Positions 22,534-30,620 are shown, numbered from the stretch's first letter. The stretch: 34,094 nucleotides of DNA from a candidate division WWE3 bacterium (GCA_003599255.1 QZJF01000013.1:1-34094), one strand, 5' to 3'. Translations and numbers: made by a program. Notes: generated from the sequence alone by a model not told the origin.

Positions 22534-23224
22534 TTTCGAAATATTGTATGAAAACAGCGAGGTTTATGTAATAAACAAACCTGCGGGTGTTGTAGTAAAC
22601 AGAGCTATTACACATGATGAGGAAACTATCCAGGATTTTGTAGAAGAAAATATGAATTTGGAGGACCCGTTAGAAGACGATACCAGTGATTTCACATCAA
22701 GATCGGGGATTGTGCACAGACTTGATAAAGATACCTCAGGAGTTTTGTTGGCGGCAAAAAACAGAAAGAGTTTTGAACATCTGCAGGCGCAATTTAAGGA
22801 CCGCACAGTATCCAAAACCTATATCGCCCTAGTATACGGACAAGTAAATGATCAAAAAATTGAAATAAAGGCTCCCATAGGAAGAAATCCCAGACACAGA
22901 TTTAAATTTGCAGTTGTGTCTGAAGGTAAATACGCCGTTACCGAAATTGACAAGATTAAAGATGTAGTCATTGAGTCAATGAAATTTACTCTTTTAACCG
23001 TAAAGCCCCTAACAGGGAGGACTCACCAGATTAGAGTGCATCTTGCCGCTCTTAAGCATCCTGTTGTAAATGATCCGATATACTCTTCGAGAAAACAACT
23101 CGATGTGACGTCTAAGTTTTTTGACCGAATGATGCTTCATGCGAAGTGTTTAACTTTTAACGATCCTGAGGATTCTATGCCGAAAACGGTATGCGCCCCT
23201 TTACCTGATGAATTCAACCTGTAA
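22526..23224 (+). CDS. RluA-family pseudouridine synthase
   Basis: 232 aa, a short RluA-type enzyme without an S4 domain. It opens ILYENSEVYVINKPAGVVVN. The catalytic block is GIVHRLDKDTSGVLLAAKN with the active Asp in HRLDKDTSG. Later motifs are KTYIALVYG and KPLTGRTHQIRVHLAAL. It converts uridine to pseudouridine in rRNA or tRNA; the exact target is not readable. Its start overlaps the receiver-domain gene by 8 bp, suggesting translational coupling. It is the last gene of the efp run. Confidence 0.95.
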   Translation: MNNFEILYENSEVYVINKPAGVVVNRAITHDEETIQDFVEENMNLEDPLEDDTSDFTSRSGIVHRLDKDTSGVLLAAKNRKSFEHLQAQFKDRTVSKTYIALVYGQVNDQKIEIKAPIGRNPRHRFKFAVVSEGKYAVTEIDKIKDVVIESMKFTLLTVKPLTGRTHQIRVHLAALKHPVVNDPIYSSRKQLDVTSKFFDRMMLHAKCLTFNDPEDSMPKTVCAPLPDEFNL

Positions 23225-23226
23225 TT

Positions 23227-23235
23227 TGGTAGAAT
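23227..23235 (+). promoter_or_regulatory. Extended -10 (TGG-TAGAAT) for the LytR_C gene
   Basis: TGG TAGAAT ends 10 nt before ATG 23246, giving a leader of about 3 nt. It overlaps the end of the rluA-type gene. Confidence 0.45.
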
Positions 23236-23245
23236 GAAATAGACC

Positions 23246-24319
23246 ATGAAAAGAAGACCTGCCCTAAGACCCAAGCCGAAAAGGCGTATTAAAAGTAAAA
23301 TTTCAGGATCCTCCCGGAAAACCCGGAAAGTTGTGAGGATTTCCGTTCTTTTTCTTGTTTCCTTGTGTGTTCTTACAACCCTTGCTGCTTACAAGTATTT
23401 GGATAGAAAATTCGCGTCTGCTTCCTCTTCTCATTCATCTGAATATTCGATAAAAGATTTGTCATCTCCAGCCATAATGTTTGTAGTATTGCAAAATATT
23501 GATTCAGATCCCCTTGTAATAAAAAGCATGAGCTTCTTATTTTTAGATACCGACGCTAATAGGACAATTTCTTATAATCTGCCTGTGCAGGCCCAAATTG
23601 ATGCACCGGGAAGGTTTGGTATAGAAGAGATTTCGAAGTTATTTTCTCTCGCGGCTCTTGACTCTGAAGATTCTCTAGAGGCCGGGGTAACTTATGCGGA
23701 GAAGGCGGTATTCAGGATTTTTGCTTATAGAAGCGATAAATTTATTGTAATCGACTCAAAACTTGAGGAATACTTTAATCGACTGTTTGAAAATGGAGAT
23801 TCGCTGGCTTTCTTGAGTGGCGAATTCCTGTCTAGTATGGGGGAGTTGATGTACACAGATCTTTCCATGCCTGATTTTATGAGGCTGGTTAGTTATATAG
23901 GTGCGGTACCCAAGGATTATCGAATTGAACGCAATTTAAGCTCCGATCCGTCTGCGCACATTGATGAAATAGATAAAGCAATTCAGGAGATAAATATTGA
24001 TTCAATTATTGCTGATGAGGGAGAAAGTATAGCGGTTCTGAACGGTAGTAATATACCCGGTCAAGCCGGATTTGTATCCAGAGCAATTAAGAACATGGGA
24101 GGTAGGGTAGTAGCCGTAAACAATACTGATGTCGGTTACGAGAAAAGCCTTATAGTTGCCGACAATCCAACATCTGAGACTACGATGAGGCTTTCTCGTG
24201 TATTGGGAATCGATACAGTGATTAACAAATCCGATGGCGGGTCCCAAATTGGCGAGGGAGAATTATACCGGGCCGATATCGTTGTGATATTGGGGTTTGA
24301 CAGCGGGGATAATTTATAA
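23246..24319 (+). CDS. Membrane-anchored protein with LytR_C domain (degenerate LCP-like)
   Basis: 357 aa. The basic N-terminus (KRRPALRPKPKRRIKSK) precedes one membrane segment at about 33-50, so the bulk is outside. The middle (about 72-230) resembles an LCP (LytR-CpsA-Psr) domain in places (IDAPGRFGIEEISKLFSLA), but I do not see the full set of Arg/Asp pyrophosphate-binding residues. The C-terminal domain (about 256-357) is LytR_C-like: SIAVLNGSNIPGQAGFVSRA, then TDVGYEKSLIVADN and RADIVVILG. LCP proteins attach glycopolymers to the wall; here an enzymatic role is uncertain. Confidence 0.8.
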   Translation: MKRRPALRPKPKRRIKSKISGSSRKTRKVVRISVLFLVSLCVLTTLAAYKYLDRKFASASSSHSSEYSIKDLSSPAIMFVVLQNIDSDPLVIKSMSFLFLDTDANRTISYNLPVQAQIDAPGRFGIEEISKLFSLAALDSEDSLEAGVTYAEKAVFRIFAYRSDKFIVIDSKLEEYFNRLFENGDSLAFLSGEFLSSMGELMYTDLSMPDFMRLVSYIGAVPKDYRIERNLSSDPSAHIDEIDKAIQEINIDSIIADEGESIAVLNGSNIPGQAGFVSRAIKNMGGRVVAVNNTDVGYEKSLIVADNPTSETTMRLSRVLGIDTVINKSDGGSQIGEGELYRADIVVILGFDSGDNL

Positions 24320-24325
24320 TATGAT
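24297..24325 (+). promoter_or_regulatory. Promoter for the HerA/TraG ATPase gene
   Basis: Consensus TTGACA (24297-24302), 17-nt spacer, TATGAT (24320-24325), overlapping the end of the LytR_C gene. Start near 24332 gives a leader of about 63 nt that includes the GC-rich hairpin. Confidence 0.65.
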
Positions 24326-24350
24326 TTTTCCAAGTACTCTCTCCTTTCTA

Positions 24351-24375
24351 CCCCCGCCCCTAATTTGGGCGGGGG
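24351..24375 (+). promoter_or_regulatory. Very stable GC hairpin in the leader of the ATPase gene
   Basis: CCCCCGCCC (24351-24359) pairs perfectly with GGGCGGGGG (24367-24375), loop CTAATTT. No T-run follows on either strand, so it is not an ordinary terminator. It lies 20 nt before ATG 24395 and could affect readthrough, stability or translation. Confidence 0.6.
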
Positions 24376-24394
24376 AAATATATTCCAAAAGGTT

Positions 24395-26965
24395 ATGTCA
24401 ATAAACTACGTTTTAATATTTTTAGGTGTTTTCATTGTTTTTCTTATATTTCTGTATATAAGGCTTAGAAAGATGTCCGGAAACAATACTCCGGCAAATA
24501 TGGAAAATATGGAGCTGCTTGAAATCCAGGTTTCACGAAACCAGGATCCGTCCAAGGAGGTTCAGATATCACCGTTAGCCGCGGAAAACATGTTTTCAGC
24601 CATTCACGGCTTATTGAGAGATGATCCGGATATTCAGGAACACTTTTCTTTTGAGATTGCCTCTTCAGGTAAAGATGGAATACGTTTTTATGTTGCCGTT
24701 CCCTCTCATACCTTAAAATTTATCGAAGGTCAGATTTATGCCCACTACCCCGGAGCACAGTTAAAAGTAGTTCAAGATTATGCTTCCAAATTTAGCGAAG
24801 AGGAAAAAGTGTATGAATTTGTTTCGGTTTACCTAACAAGGCCGGATTACTTTCCGATAAAAAGCTTCAGAGACATCGAAACCGATACCTTATCAAGTTT
24901 TACTTCTGCAATATCATCCATAAGTGAGGATGAGGAGATTTGGATTCAGCTTCAGATAAGGCCGATTGCTGACGTATGGCAGAAGGAAGGCCAGGATTAT
25001 GTCAAGGCAGTAAGGGCAGGGGAGGACGTGAATGGCAAATCAGGTAATTCGGCGATTTCCGGAATATTAGGTTTGGCGGTAAAAGAGGGCGTTCAAATTA
25101 CCACCGATGTTTTTGCTGGTGCGTTATCTTATAAGGCGAGGAATTTTGATGAAACAAAAGGTATTGCGGCGAAGGTTCCTGATATAAAAATAAGCGCCAT
25201 GGAGGAGTTGGAATTAAGGAGTATAGAAAACAAATTATCCCGCATGGGTTATATGGTTCAGTTCCGTGTAATGTCCTCCGGAGGTACCAAAGAACGGGTC
25301 GAAAGCCATCTGAGAGCTGTATTGGCCACACTCAAGCAATTTTCCTCTGCTTCTTTGAATAGTTTTACCTCTGTTCTTGAATCAAACAAAAAAGAAATAT
25401 TGGAAAACTACAAAATCCGCAGATTTGAGCCTGAAAAAGCATACGTACTTAACACCGAGGAATTAGGTACTGTATATCATTTGCCGACTTCTCACATAGA
25501 AACACCCAATATATCGTGGGTGTATTCCAGGAAATCGGAACCGCCTTCAAATCTTCCTACGCAGGACTGTAACTATATCGGTCACACAACTTACAGGAAT
25601 AAAAAGGTACTTTTTGGTCTTGATAACGGGGATGACAGGCTTAGGCATATGTATCTGATAGGAAAGTCAGGTACAGGAAAATCTACATTGCTAGAGACTA
25701 TGATATCTCAGGATATTGCAAATGGAGCCGGTGTGGGTGTTTTGGACCCACATGGTGAGACCATTGACCGTGTTTTAGATAGAATCCCTGACCACAGGAT
25801 AAAGGATGTTGTTTATTTTGACCCTTCAGATACTTCCAAACCTTTGGGTTTGAATCTACTCGAAATGAGCGATCCCTCAGAGAAAAATCTTATGGCTTCA
25901 GGCCTTGTTTCCGCAATTAAGCAACATTTTGATTATTCCTGGGGGCCGCGACTTGAGTATTTGCTGAATTATGCCATTCTGACCCTCCTGGAAGTACCCG
26001 GCACTACAATGTTGGGCATTACCAGATTAATGGATGATCCTAATTACCAAAAATACATTCTACATCAAATAAAGGATCCCTTGGTTATCAGGTTCTGGGA
26101 AAGGGAATTTAAAGAAATGAAGGGGAACCAGAAACTGGTTACGGAAGCTATAGCACCTATTCAGAATAAGGTAAACAGGTTTTTGGCCTCTACTACTATA
26201 CGTAACATTCTCGGACAAAAGAAGTCGACCCTTGATCTTTGGGATGCCATGAACTCCGGAAAGATTATACTTATGAACCTCTCAAAAGGTAAGATAGGTG
26301 CCGACAATGCCAATCTTCTAGGGGCTTTGTTAGTGTCCCGCCTTCAATTTTTTGCCCTTCAAAGGGCAAGGATTCCTTATGAAAAGCGAAGACCGTTTTA
26401 TCTTTATGTTGATGAGTTCCAAAACTTTGCCACCGGCAGTTTTGAAGAAATACTCTCTGAATCAAGAAAGTACAAGCTTGGATTATATCTGACACACCAG
26501 TTTACCGCTCAGTTGCCCGAGCCTTTATTGAAAGCGGTTTTTGGTAATGTTGGTACTATTGCTACATTTTCGCTGGGAGCGCCGGATGCGAAAGCTCTTG
26601 CCAGTGAGTTCGCGCCCTATTTTGATTCCGAGGATATAATATCGCTTGAGAGATTTTACGTTTACATCAAGCTTATGATCAACGGAATGACTTCACTGCC
26701 TTTTTCGGCTAGAATATTAGTACCTTGGGAAGAAGATAACTTTATAGTTCCGAAGACCTCCAATAGGGAAAAGGTTATTCAATATAGCAGGGAAACATAC
26801 GGAGTGGATCAGTCATATGTAGAGAACAAAATAAACAAATGGCTGGAGACTCAATTTGATAAGGGTATGGCGATTGCTCAAGAGATACGTAACAAGAGTG
26901 AAACACCTGAAGCATCACCTGCTGAAGTACCTCTTCCCGCAGATGATAAGGAGGACATAAATTAG
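24395..26965 (+). CDS. Membrane-anchored HerA/TraG-type ATPase (type IV secretion/DNA-transfer family)
   Basis: 856 aa from ATG 24395; an upstream TTG at 24365 lies inside the GC hairpin and is less likely. One N-terminal membrane segment (about 5-24) precedes a region of about 350 residues of unknown type. The motor domain has Walker A LIGKSGTGKSTLLETM (about 421-436), GVLDPHGETIDRVLDRIPDH, Walker B FYLYVDEFQNFAT (about 667-679) and SRKYKLGLYLTHQF. These are the features of VirD4/TraG coupling proteins and HerA translocases, which pump DNA or protein. No other secretion-system genes are in the window. The next gene starts 10 nt downstream and is likely a partner. Confidence 0.9.
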   Translation: MSINYVLIFLGVFIVFLIFLYIRLRKMSGNNTPANMENMELLEIQVSRNQDPSKEVQISPLAAENMFSAIHGLLRDDPDIQEHFSFEIASSGKDGIRFYVAVPSHTLKFIEGQIYAHYPGAQLKVVQDYASKFSEEEKVYEFVSVYLTRPDYFPIKSFRDIETDTLSSFTSAISSISEDEEIWIQLQIRPIADVWQKEGQDYVKAVRAGEDVNGKSGNSAISGILGLAVKEGVQITTDVFAGALSYKARNFDETKGIAAKVPDIKISAMEELELRSIENKLSRMGYMVQFRVMSSGGTKERVESHLRAVLATLKQFSSASLNSFTSVLESNKKEILENYKIRRFEPEKAYVLNTEELGTVYHLPTSHIETPNISWVYSRKSEPPSNLPTQDCNYIGHTTYRNKKVLFGLDNGDDRLRHMYLIGKSGTGKSTLLETMISQDIANGAGVGVLDPHGETIDRVLDRIPDHRIKDVVYFDPSDTSKPLGLNLLEMSDPSEKNLMASGLVSAIKQHFDYSWGPRLEYLLNYAILTLLEVPGTTMLGITRLMDDPNYQKYILHQIKDPLVIRFWEREFKEMKGNQKLVTEAIAPIQNKVNRFLASTTIRNILGQKKSTLDLWDAMNSGKIILMNLSKGKIGADNANLLGALLVSRLQFFALQRARIPYEKRRPFYLYVDEFQNFATGSFEEILSESRKYKLGLYLTHQFTAQLPEPLLKAVFGNVGTIATFSLGAPDAKALASEFAPYFDSEDIISLERFYVYIKLMINGMTSLPFSARILVPWEEDNFIVPKTSNREKVIQYSRETYGVDQSYVENKINKWLETQFDKGMAIAQEIRNKSETPEASPAEVPLPADDKEDIN

Positions 26966-26975
26966 AAAGGATCTT

Positions 26976-27803
26976 ATGACCGATATTAACACTGAAAAAT
27001 ACATCTCAGATATAAAAAAGCTAGTCCAAGAAACGGAAAAAAACATCGAAACAATTAAAGGCATGCTCAAAACATTGGAATCCGAGGCAAAGAAGGACCT
27101 ATACAGAGATGTGGAGGGAATACTTGGAGTGTTTGACGGCTCCGCTATCACTACAGAATCGGGACAGACGCATGAAGTTCCGGCTAACTACGCCGCAAAA
27201 TCCCGGTTGGTATTTGGTGACACCCTCAAGCTAATTGAAGAAAATGGAAAGCAGGTATTTAAGTTAATCGAAAAGGTTGAGCGAAAGAAGATTGAAGGCA
27301 TTCTTACTAAGAAAGAGGGTAAGTGGTACATTCTCTCTGATGCAGGTTCATACAAAATATCCGACAGTGCGGCCGATTTTAACAAAGCGCAGTTAAATGA
27401 CGAGGCAGTGGCACTTATACCCGCTAATGATAGCTCGGCTCCATATGCTGCGCTGGATTTAATTAAGAAGAAAAAACAGGAACAAAGTGCACCAGATGTC
27501 GTACAGAAAACTGTTGAGAAGCCTGTTGAGAAACCCGTTGAAAAACCGGCGCCATTTAAAAAGCCTGCTTCCCGGCCGGCATCCCCAAAAACTATCGCTC
27601 CAAAACCTTTCAAGCGTCCTTCGCAGCCCAATCCGGCGCAACCCAATCCACCCAAGAGTCAAGAAAAGCCGAGGAGACCTGAAAATGTATCAAAACCCAA
27701 AGAATTTGTTGAAGATATAATTGGTCTTGACGAAGGAAAAAAAGGCGAGTTAAAGTTACAGCCAAGTACTTCCAAGGCTCTGGATGATGACGATCTAAGG
27801 TAG
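26976..27803 (+). CDS. Conserved-looking protein of unknown function with Pro/Lys-rich tail
   Basis: 275 aa. Residues 1-40 are a helical, possibly coiled-coil stretch. Residues about 47-155 form a beta-rich module with repeats of similar shape (VFDGSAITTESGQTHEVPAN, then YAAKSRLVFGDTLKLIE, KVERKKIEGILTKKEGKWY). The remainder is a disordered-looking tail with EKPV repeats (VEKPVEKPVEKPAPFKKP) and an acidic end. I have the impression that such proteins are common in CPR genomes, but I cannot name a family. GAAAGGAT precedes the ATG, and the gene follows the HerA/TraG ATPase by 10 nt, so a shared function is plausible. Confidence 0.8.
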   Translation: MTDINTEKYISDIKKLVQETEKNIETIKGMLKTLESEAKKDLYRDVEGILGVFDGSAITTESGQTHEVPANYAAKSRLVFGDTLKLIEENGKQVFKLIEKVERKKIEGILTKKEGKWYILSDAGSYKISDSAADFNKAQLNDEAVALIPANDSSAPYAALDLIKKKKQEQSAPDVVQKTVEKPVEKPVEKPAPFKKPASRPASPKTIAPKPFKRPSQPNPAQPNPPKSQEKPRRPENVSKPKEFVEDIIGLDEGKKGELKLQPSTSKALDDDDLR

Positions 27804-27809
27804 AAGAAA

Positions 27810-28490
27810 CTAAACTCCAATCTCTAATTCTTCCGATTCCGCATCAGGTTCGTCAAGCGATCCTTTCTTTATGTATGGCCTGATATCCTGCTTTTCTGAT
27901 TTGAATACGGGAATGGATGTTTTAAAAAGAATCTCAACCATCTTATCTTTCCCCTTAATTACGCTTGCAATGGTGCTTGCTTTTAATTCCTGAGCTTTAT
28001 TGAGTCTACTTACAACGTCACCTGTTTCAATAGTTCCTATAAGAACTTCCTTTTTATTTTTTGTTCTGAAAATATCCACGCTGCGTTTTTTGATCTTCAG
28101 GACAAGAATCTCACCTGGGACAAGGTTTTCGCCCGTTATGCCTCTGCCTTTTAAGTCGAGTGAAATCTCGACGGTCGTTCCGGGTTCCTTAATCAGAAGG
28201 CTGGGATTAACAATGTTGTTATTGAGGTCTAGTTTTTTGCTGTTAATAAGGTCAATGTTTCTTTGAGCAACCTGATTGATGGGATCCAATTGCAGTACTT
28301 CCTTAAACATTTTTTTTGCTTTTGTGAACTGCTTGGTTTGCAAATAAGCTCTTCCAAGTCTAAGCCTGGCGTCTATGTTATTTGGATTTTTATCTAGTAT
28401 CTGAATATTGAATTGGATTGCTGATTCCCAGTTTCCTTTTAGTGCTTCTCCGATAGCCTTCTTAGCCAAGAGGGCGATATTTGCTTGCAT
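27810..28490 (-). CDS. TPR-repeat protein
   Basis: 226 aa from ATG 28490. A TTG start at 28529 is possible, but the promoter (TTGACA-17-TTATCT) overlaps that stretch and sets the mRNA 5' end beside 28490. Residues 1-75 hold about two TPR units (LKGNWESAIQFNIQILDKNP, then ARLRLGRAYLQTKQFTKAKK). The C-terminal about 130 residues are beta-rich (TVEISLDLKGRGITGENLVP) and unassigned. TPRs mediate protein contacts in the cytosol. Its 3' end lies 7 nt from that of the 26976 gene; the two are convergent. Confidence 0.85.
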   Translation of the reverse strand: MQANIALLAKKAIGEALKGNWESAIQFNIQILDKNPNNIDARLRLGRAYLQTKQFTKAKKMFKEVLQLDPINQVAQRNIDLINSKKLDLNNNIVNPSLLIKEPGTTVEISLDLKGRGITGENLVPGEILVLKIKKRSVDIFRTKNKKEVLIGTIETGDVVSRLNKAQELKASTIASVIKGKDKMVEILFKTSIPVFKSEKQDIRPYIKKGSLDEPDAESEELEIGV

Positions 28491-28497
28491 GCGTATC

Positions 28498-28526
28498 AGA
28501 TAATCAAATATTTGGGGGTTTGTCAA
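28498..28526 (-). promoter_or_regulatory. Promoter for the TPR gene
   Basis: Minus strand: consensus TTGACA (28526-28521), 17-nt spacer ending TGA, TTATCT (28503-28498). The -10 ends 7 nt before ATG 28490: a leaderless start. Confidence 0.6.
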
Positions 28527-28549
28527 CAAGAGGTCTAAAGTGGTAGGAT
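28520..28549 (+). promoter_or_regulatory. Promoter for yebC-ruvC, sharing its -35 with the TPR promoter
   Basis: TTGTCA (28520-28525), 18-nt spacer ending TGG, TAGGAT (28544-28549), 7 nt before ATG 28557. Its -35 overlaps the opposite-strand TTGACA by 5 bp. Confidence 0.6.
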
Positions 28550-28556
28550 AAAACGT

Positions 28557-29108
28557 ATGTCAGGACACTCTAAGTGGTCTCAAATTAAACGCGACAAGGG
28601 AATGAATGATTCCAAGAGAAGCAAAGTATTTTCCAAAGTTTCAAAAGCTATTACTGTGGCAGCCCGAAACGGCGGAGGTGACCCGGATGCTAATCCAGCC
28701 TTGAGGCTAGCCATAGAGAAGGCTAAGGAAGCTAGAATGCCAAAGGATAATATCGAAAGGGCTGTTAAGAAAGGAACCGGGGAAGGAAGCGGTTCGGAAA
28801 TGTTTTATGAAGTAGTGTATGAAGGTTACGGGCCCGGAGGGGAGGCTTTCTATATCAAGGCTATTACGGACAATAAGAACAGAACTGTTGCTGAAATACG
28901 AAATATTTTCGGCAAAGCAGGGGGATCTCTGGGAAATGCAGGTAGCACCGCCTACATTTTTTCACCCGATCCGGAGAATCCCGCATTTACCATAGACATA
29001 AGTGATATAGAGCAGTTTACCCGTCTTGAAAAACTACTGGATGAGCTGGATAATCATGACGACGTCCAGGATATTTTCTTTAATTTTGATTTACCAGAAG
29101 AAGAATAA
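28557..29108 (+). CDS. YebC/PmpR-family protein (internally shortened)
   Basis: 183 aa versus about 240 for the family. The N-terminal domain is complete ([20 protein letters not shown] and [20 protein letters not shown], then [15 protein letters not shown]). Domain 2 follows ([48 protein letters not shown]). After that about 55-60 residues of the usual third region are missing, and the sequence joins directly to the C-terminal helix ([20 protein letters not shown]). YebC-type proteins act as transcription regulators or help translation of proline runs. The stop overlaps the ATG of ruvC (TAATG), an order seen in many bacteria. Confidence 0.93.
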   Translation: MSGHSKWSQIKRDKGMNDSKRSKVFSKVSKAITVAARNGGGDPDANPALRLAIEKAKEARMPKDNIERAVKKGTGEGSGSEMFYEVVYEGYGPGGEAFYIKAITDNKNRTVAEIRNIFGKAGGSLGNAGSTAYIFSPDPENPAFTIDISDIEQFTRLEKLLDELDNHDDVQDIFFNFDLPEEE

Positions 29109-29599
29109 TGAGGATAATAGGAATAGATCCGGGCACAGCCCGTATGGGATATAGCATATTAGAAGTTATGCCCAGAAAGAAAAGCCAGCCCAAAATACTT
29201 AAAACAGATGTGCTTATTACTCCCGCCGGGGTGGATATGCATAAAAGACTTCACATGCTTTATGACGGCATTAACGAAATTGTAAGTGCACATTCTCCGG
29301 AGATTATGGTAATTGAAAAGTTATTTTTTAACACTAACGTTAAGACTGCAATAACCGTTGGTCAGGCTAGGGGAGTAGCTATGCTATCTGCTGCCCAGAA
29401 CGGACTTAGCGTATATGAATATACTGCGTTGGAGGCCAAGAGACTTTTAACCGGCTATGGACGTTCATCCAAAAAAGAAATGCAGGTTGCCGTGAAAGAT
29501 AGTCTGAAACTGGATTCACTTGTAAAATCGGATGATGCAAATGATGCAGTCGCTATAGCTTTGTGTTTTATTATGAAAGACATGGTGCGCGACTTATGA
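29108..29599 (+). CDS. ruvC: Holliday junction resolvase RuvC
   Basis: 163 aa. Starts [18 protein letters not shown] with catalytic D7. E70 in MVIEKLFF and the D143/D146 pair in KSDDANDAVAIAL complete the four acidic residues. It nicks Holliday junctions as a dimer during recombinational repair. It overlaps yebC by 1 bp and the following membrane-protein gene by 4 bp (ATGA), so the three are one transcript. Confidence 0.96.
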   Translation: MRIIGIDPGTARMGYSILEVMPRKKSQPKILKTDVLITPAGVDMHKRLHMLYDGINEIVSAHSPEIMVIEKLFFNTNVKTAITVGQARGVAMLSAAQNGLSVYEYTALEAKRLLTGYGRSSKKEMQVAVKDSLKLDSLVKSDDANDAVAIALCFIMKDMVRDL

Positions 29600-30399
29600 A
29601 GTTTATAGAACGTATAGAAAAAAAACATAGATACATAATTCAGTCACTTCTAATCGGATTCTTTTTATATCTGGCGTCTGTTCCGTTTTACAACAGTTCG
29701 CTTTATCTTAGAGCAGGTCTTGGATTTGCTTTTATAACAGCCGGTGTCTTGTTTACCCAATACCCCAACATAACCTTCAAAAATTTCTTTATGAGCGCAC
29801 TTGTGCCGGTACACTTGCTTCTTGGCGCATTACTTACTCTGAAATACTATCCAAATTTAAGTTTATTGTTCAGAGTAATCATTATTTTAGTGTTCTCTTT
29901 TATGTATTATGTAGTTTCTCTCGTTGAAAATATTTTTCTGGTTGTACAGGATAGAGAAGAGGTAATACCCTTGTACAGAGTCGCAATTGTTTGGGGGCAG
30001 ATAGTGCTGGTCTCGGTTGCTATACCTCTTTATGCAGGTCTGTTCAAAATTCCGACGAACGCTTACGTCCAGGTAATTCTTCTGTCCGCTTCTGTGTTTA
30101 TGCTTAACCTCTACCAAATTTGGTGTCACAGATACGAGAATAAGTTAAAGCCACTGGGAGTACTGGGAAGTATTGGGCTATCACTTTTTGTAACGTTTTT
30201 AGTTGCTGCGGTGGGCTTGGCAGTTTCTTTTATACCAACAGAGTCCTTTCTAAGGTCGTTGCTGGTTTCTGCTGTGCTGATGTTCGGGCTGGTCTACATA
30301 TCCAGCTATTTTAAAAACGAAATAACCAAAAGATTACTCGCGGAATATATTTTTATAATTCTTATATTTCTTGCAATATTGATGGCTTTCAGGCCATAG
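29596..30399 (+). CDS. Multi-pass membrane protein of unknown function
   Basis: 267 aa from ATG 29596, where ATGA overlaps the ruvC stop; a longer start at 29563 lies inside ruvC and is rejected. There are eight or nine hydrophobic segments and short loops, with a charged N-terminus (FIERIEKKHRY). I see no transporter or enzyme signature. It ends the yebC-ruvC operon and borders the gene-free region. Confidence 0.8.
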   Translation: MKFIERIEKKHRYIIQSLLIGFFLYLASVPFYNSSLYLRAGLGFAFITAGVLFTQYPNITFKNFFMSALVPVHLLLGALLTLKYYPNLSLLFRVIIILVFSFMYYVVSLVENIFLVVQDREEVIPLYRVAIVWGQIVLVSVAIPLYAGLFKIPTNAYVQVILLSASVFMLNLYQIWCHRYENKLKPLGVLGSIGLSLFVTFLVAAVGLAVSFIPTESFLRSLLVSAVLMFGLVYISSYFKNEITKRLLAEYIFIILIFLAILMAFRP

Positions 30400-30431
30400 A
30401 AAATTTATTCTTACCCAAAGTAGGGAAGAGT

Positions 30432-30480
30432 ACTATAGGGTTTAAGTCATAAATCTAGCACATGAGCCTATAGTGTGCTA
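30432..30480 (+). repeat. Two overlapping inverted repeats
   Basis: ACTATAGG (30432-30439) with CCTATAGT (30467-30474), and TAGCACA (30456-30462) with TGTGCTA (30474-30480). Both are perfect, and their arms overlap so only one can form at a time. Confidence 0.6.
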
Positions 30481-30498
30481 ATTATTAAGATATATTTA

Positions 30499-30601
30499 CT
30501 GTACATTTGTCATACTTTTCCTTTCAGGTCCTTGTTTTATAGCTTAAATAGCACCTTGTACGATTGTCATACATCTTTCTGTAAGTTTGTCATACTTTTC
30601 C
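30499..30601 (+). repeat. Three 23-bp iteron-like direct repeats
   Basis: Units at 30499-30521, 30556-30578 and 30579-30601; the last two abut. Each has a CTGTAC-like start (CTGTAC, TTGTAC, CTGTAA), then the invariant core TTGTCATAC. Units 1 and 3 share TTTGTCATACTTTTCC exactly, 80 bp apart. A half-unit CTGTACATT recurs at 30638. Confidence 0.75.
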
Positions 30602-30611
30602 GGGGGAGGGT

Positions 30612-30620
30612 TGTGGATAA
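30612..30620 (+). promoter_or_regulatory. Consensus DnaA box
   Basis: TGTGGATAA, the exact reverse complement of TTATCCACA, 11 bp after the last iteron. A weaker TTATCCCCT lies at 30762. A single 9-mer could occur by chance. Confidence 0.5.

Noticed and set aside
24365-24394. TTG start for the HerA/TraG ATPase
   Set aside because: It lies in the loop and arm of the GC hairpin; ATG 24395 gives a normal membrane-anchor N-terminus.
30499-30601. CRISPR array
   Set aside because: Only three 23-bp units, two of them directly abutting with no spacer, and no cas genes.
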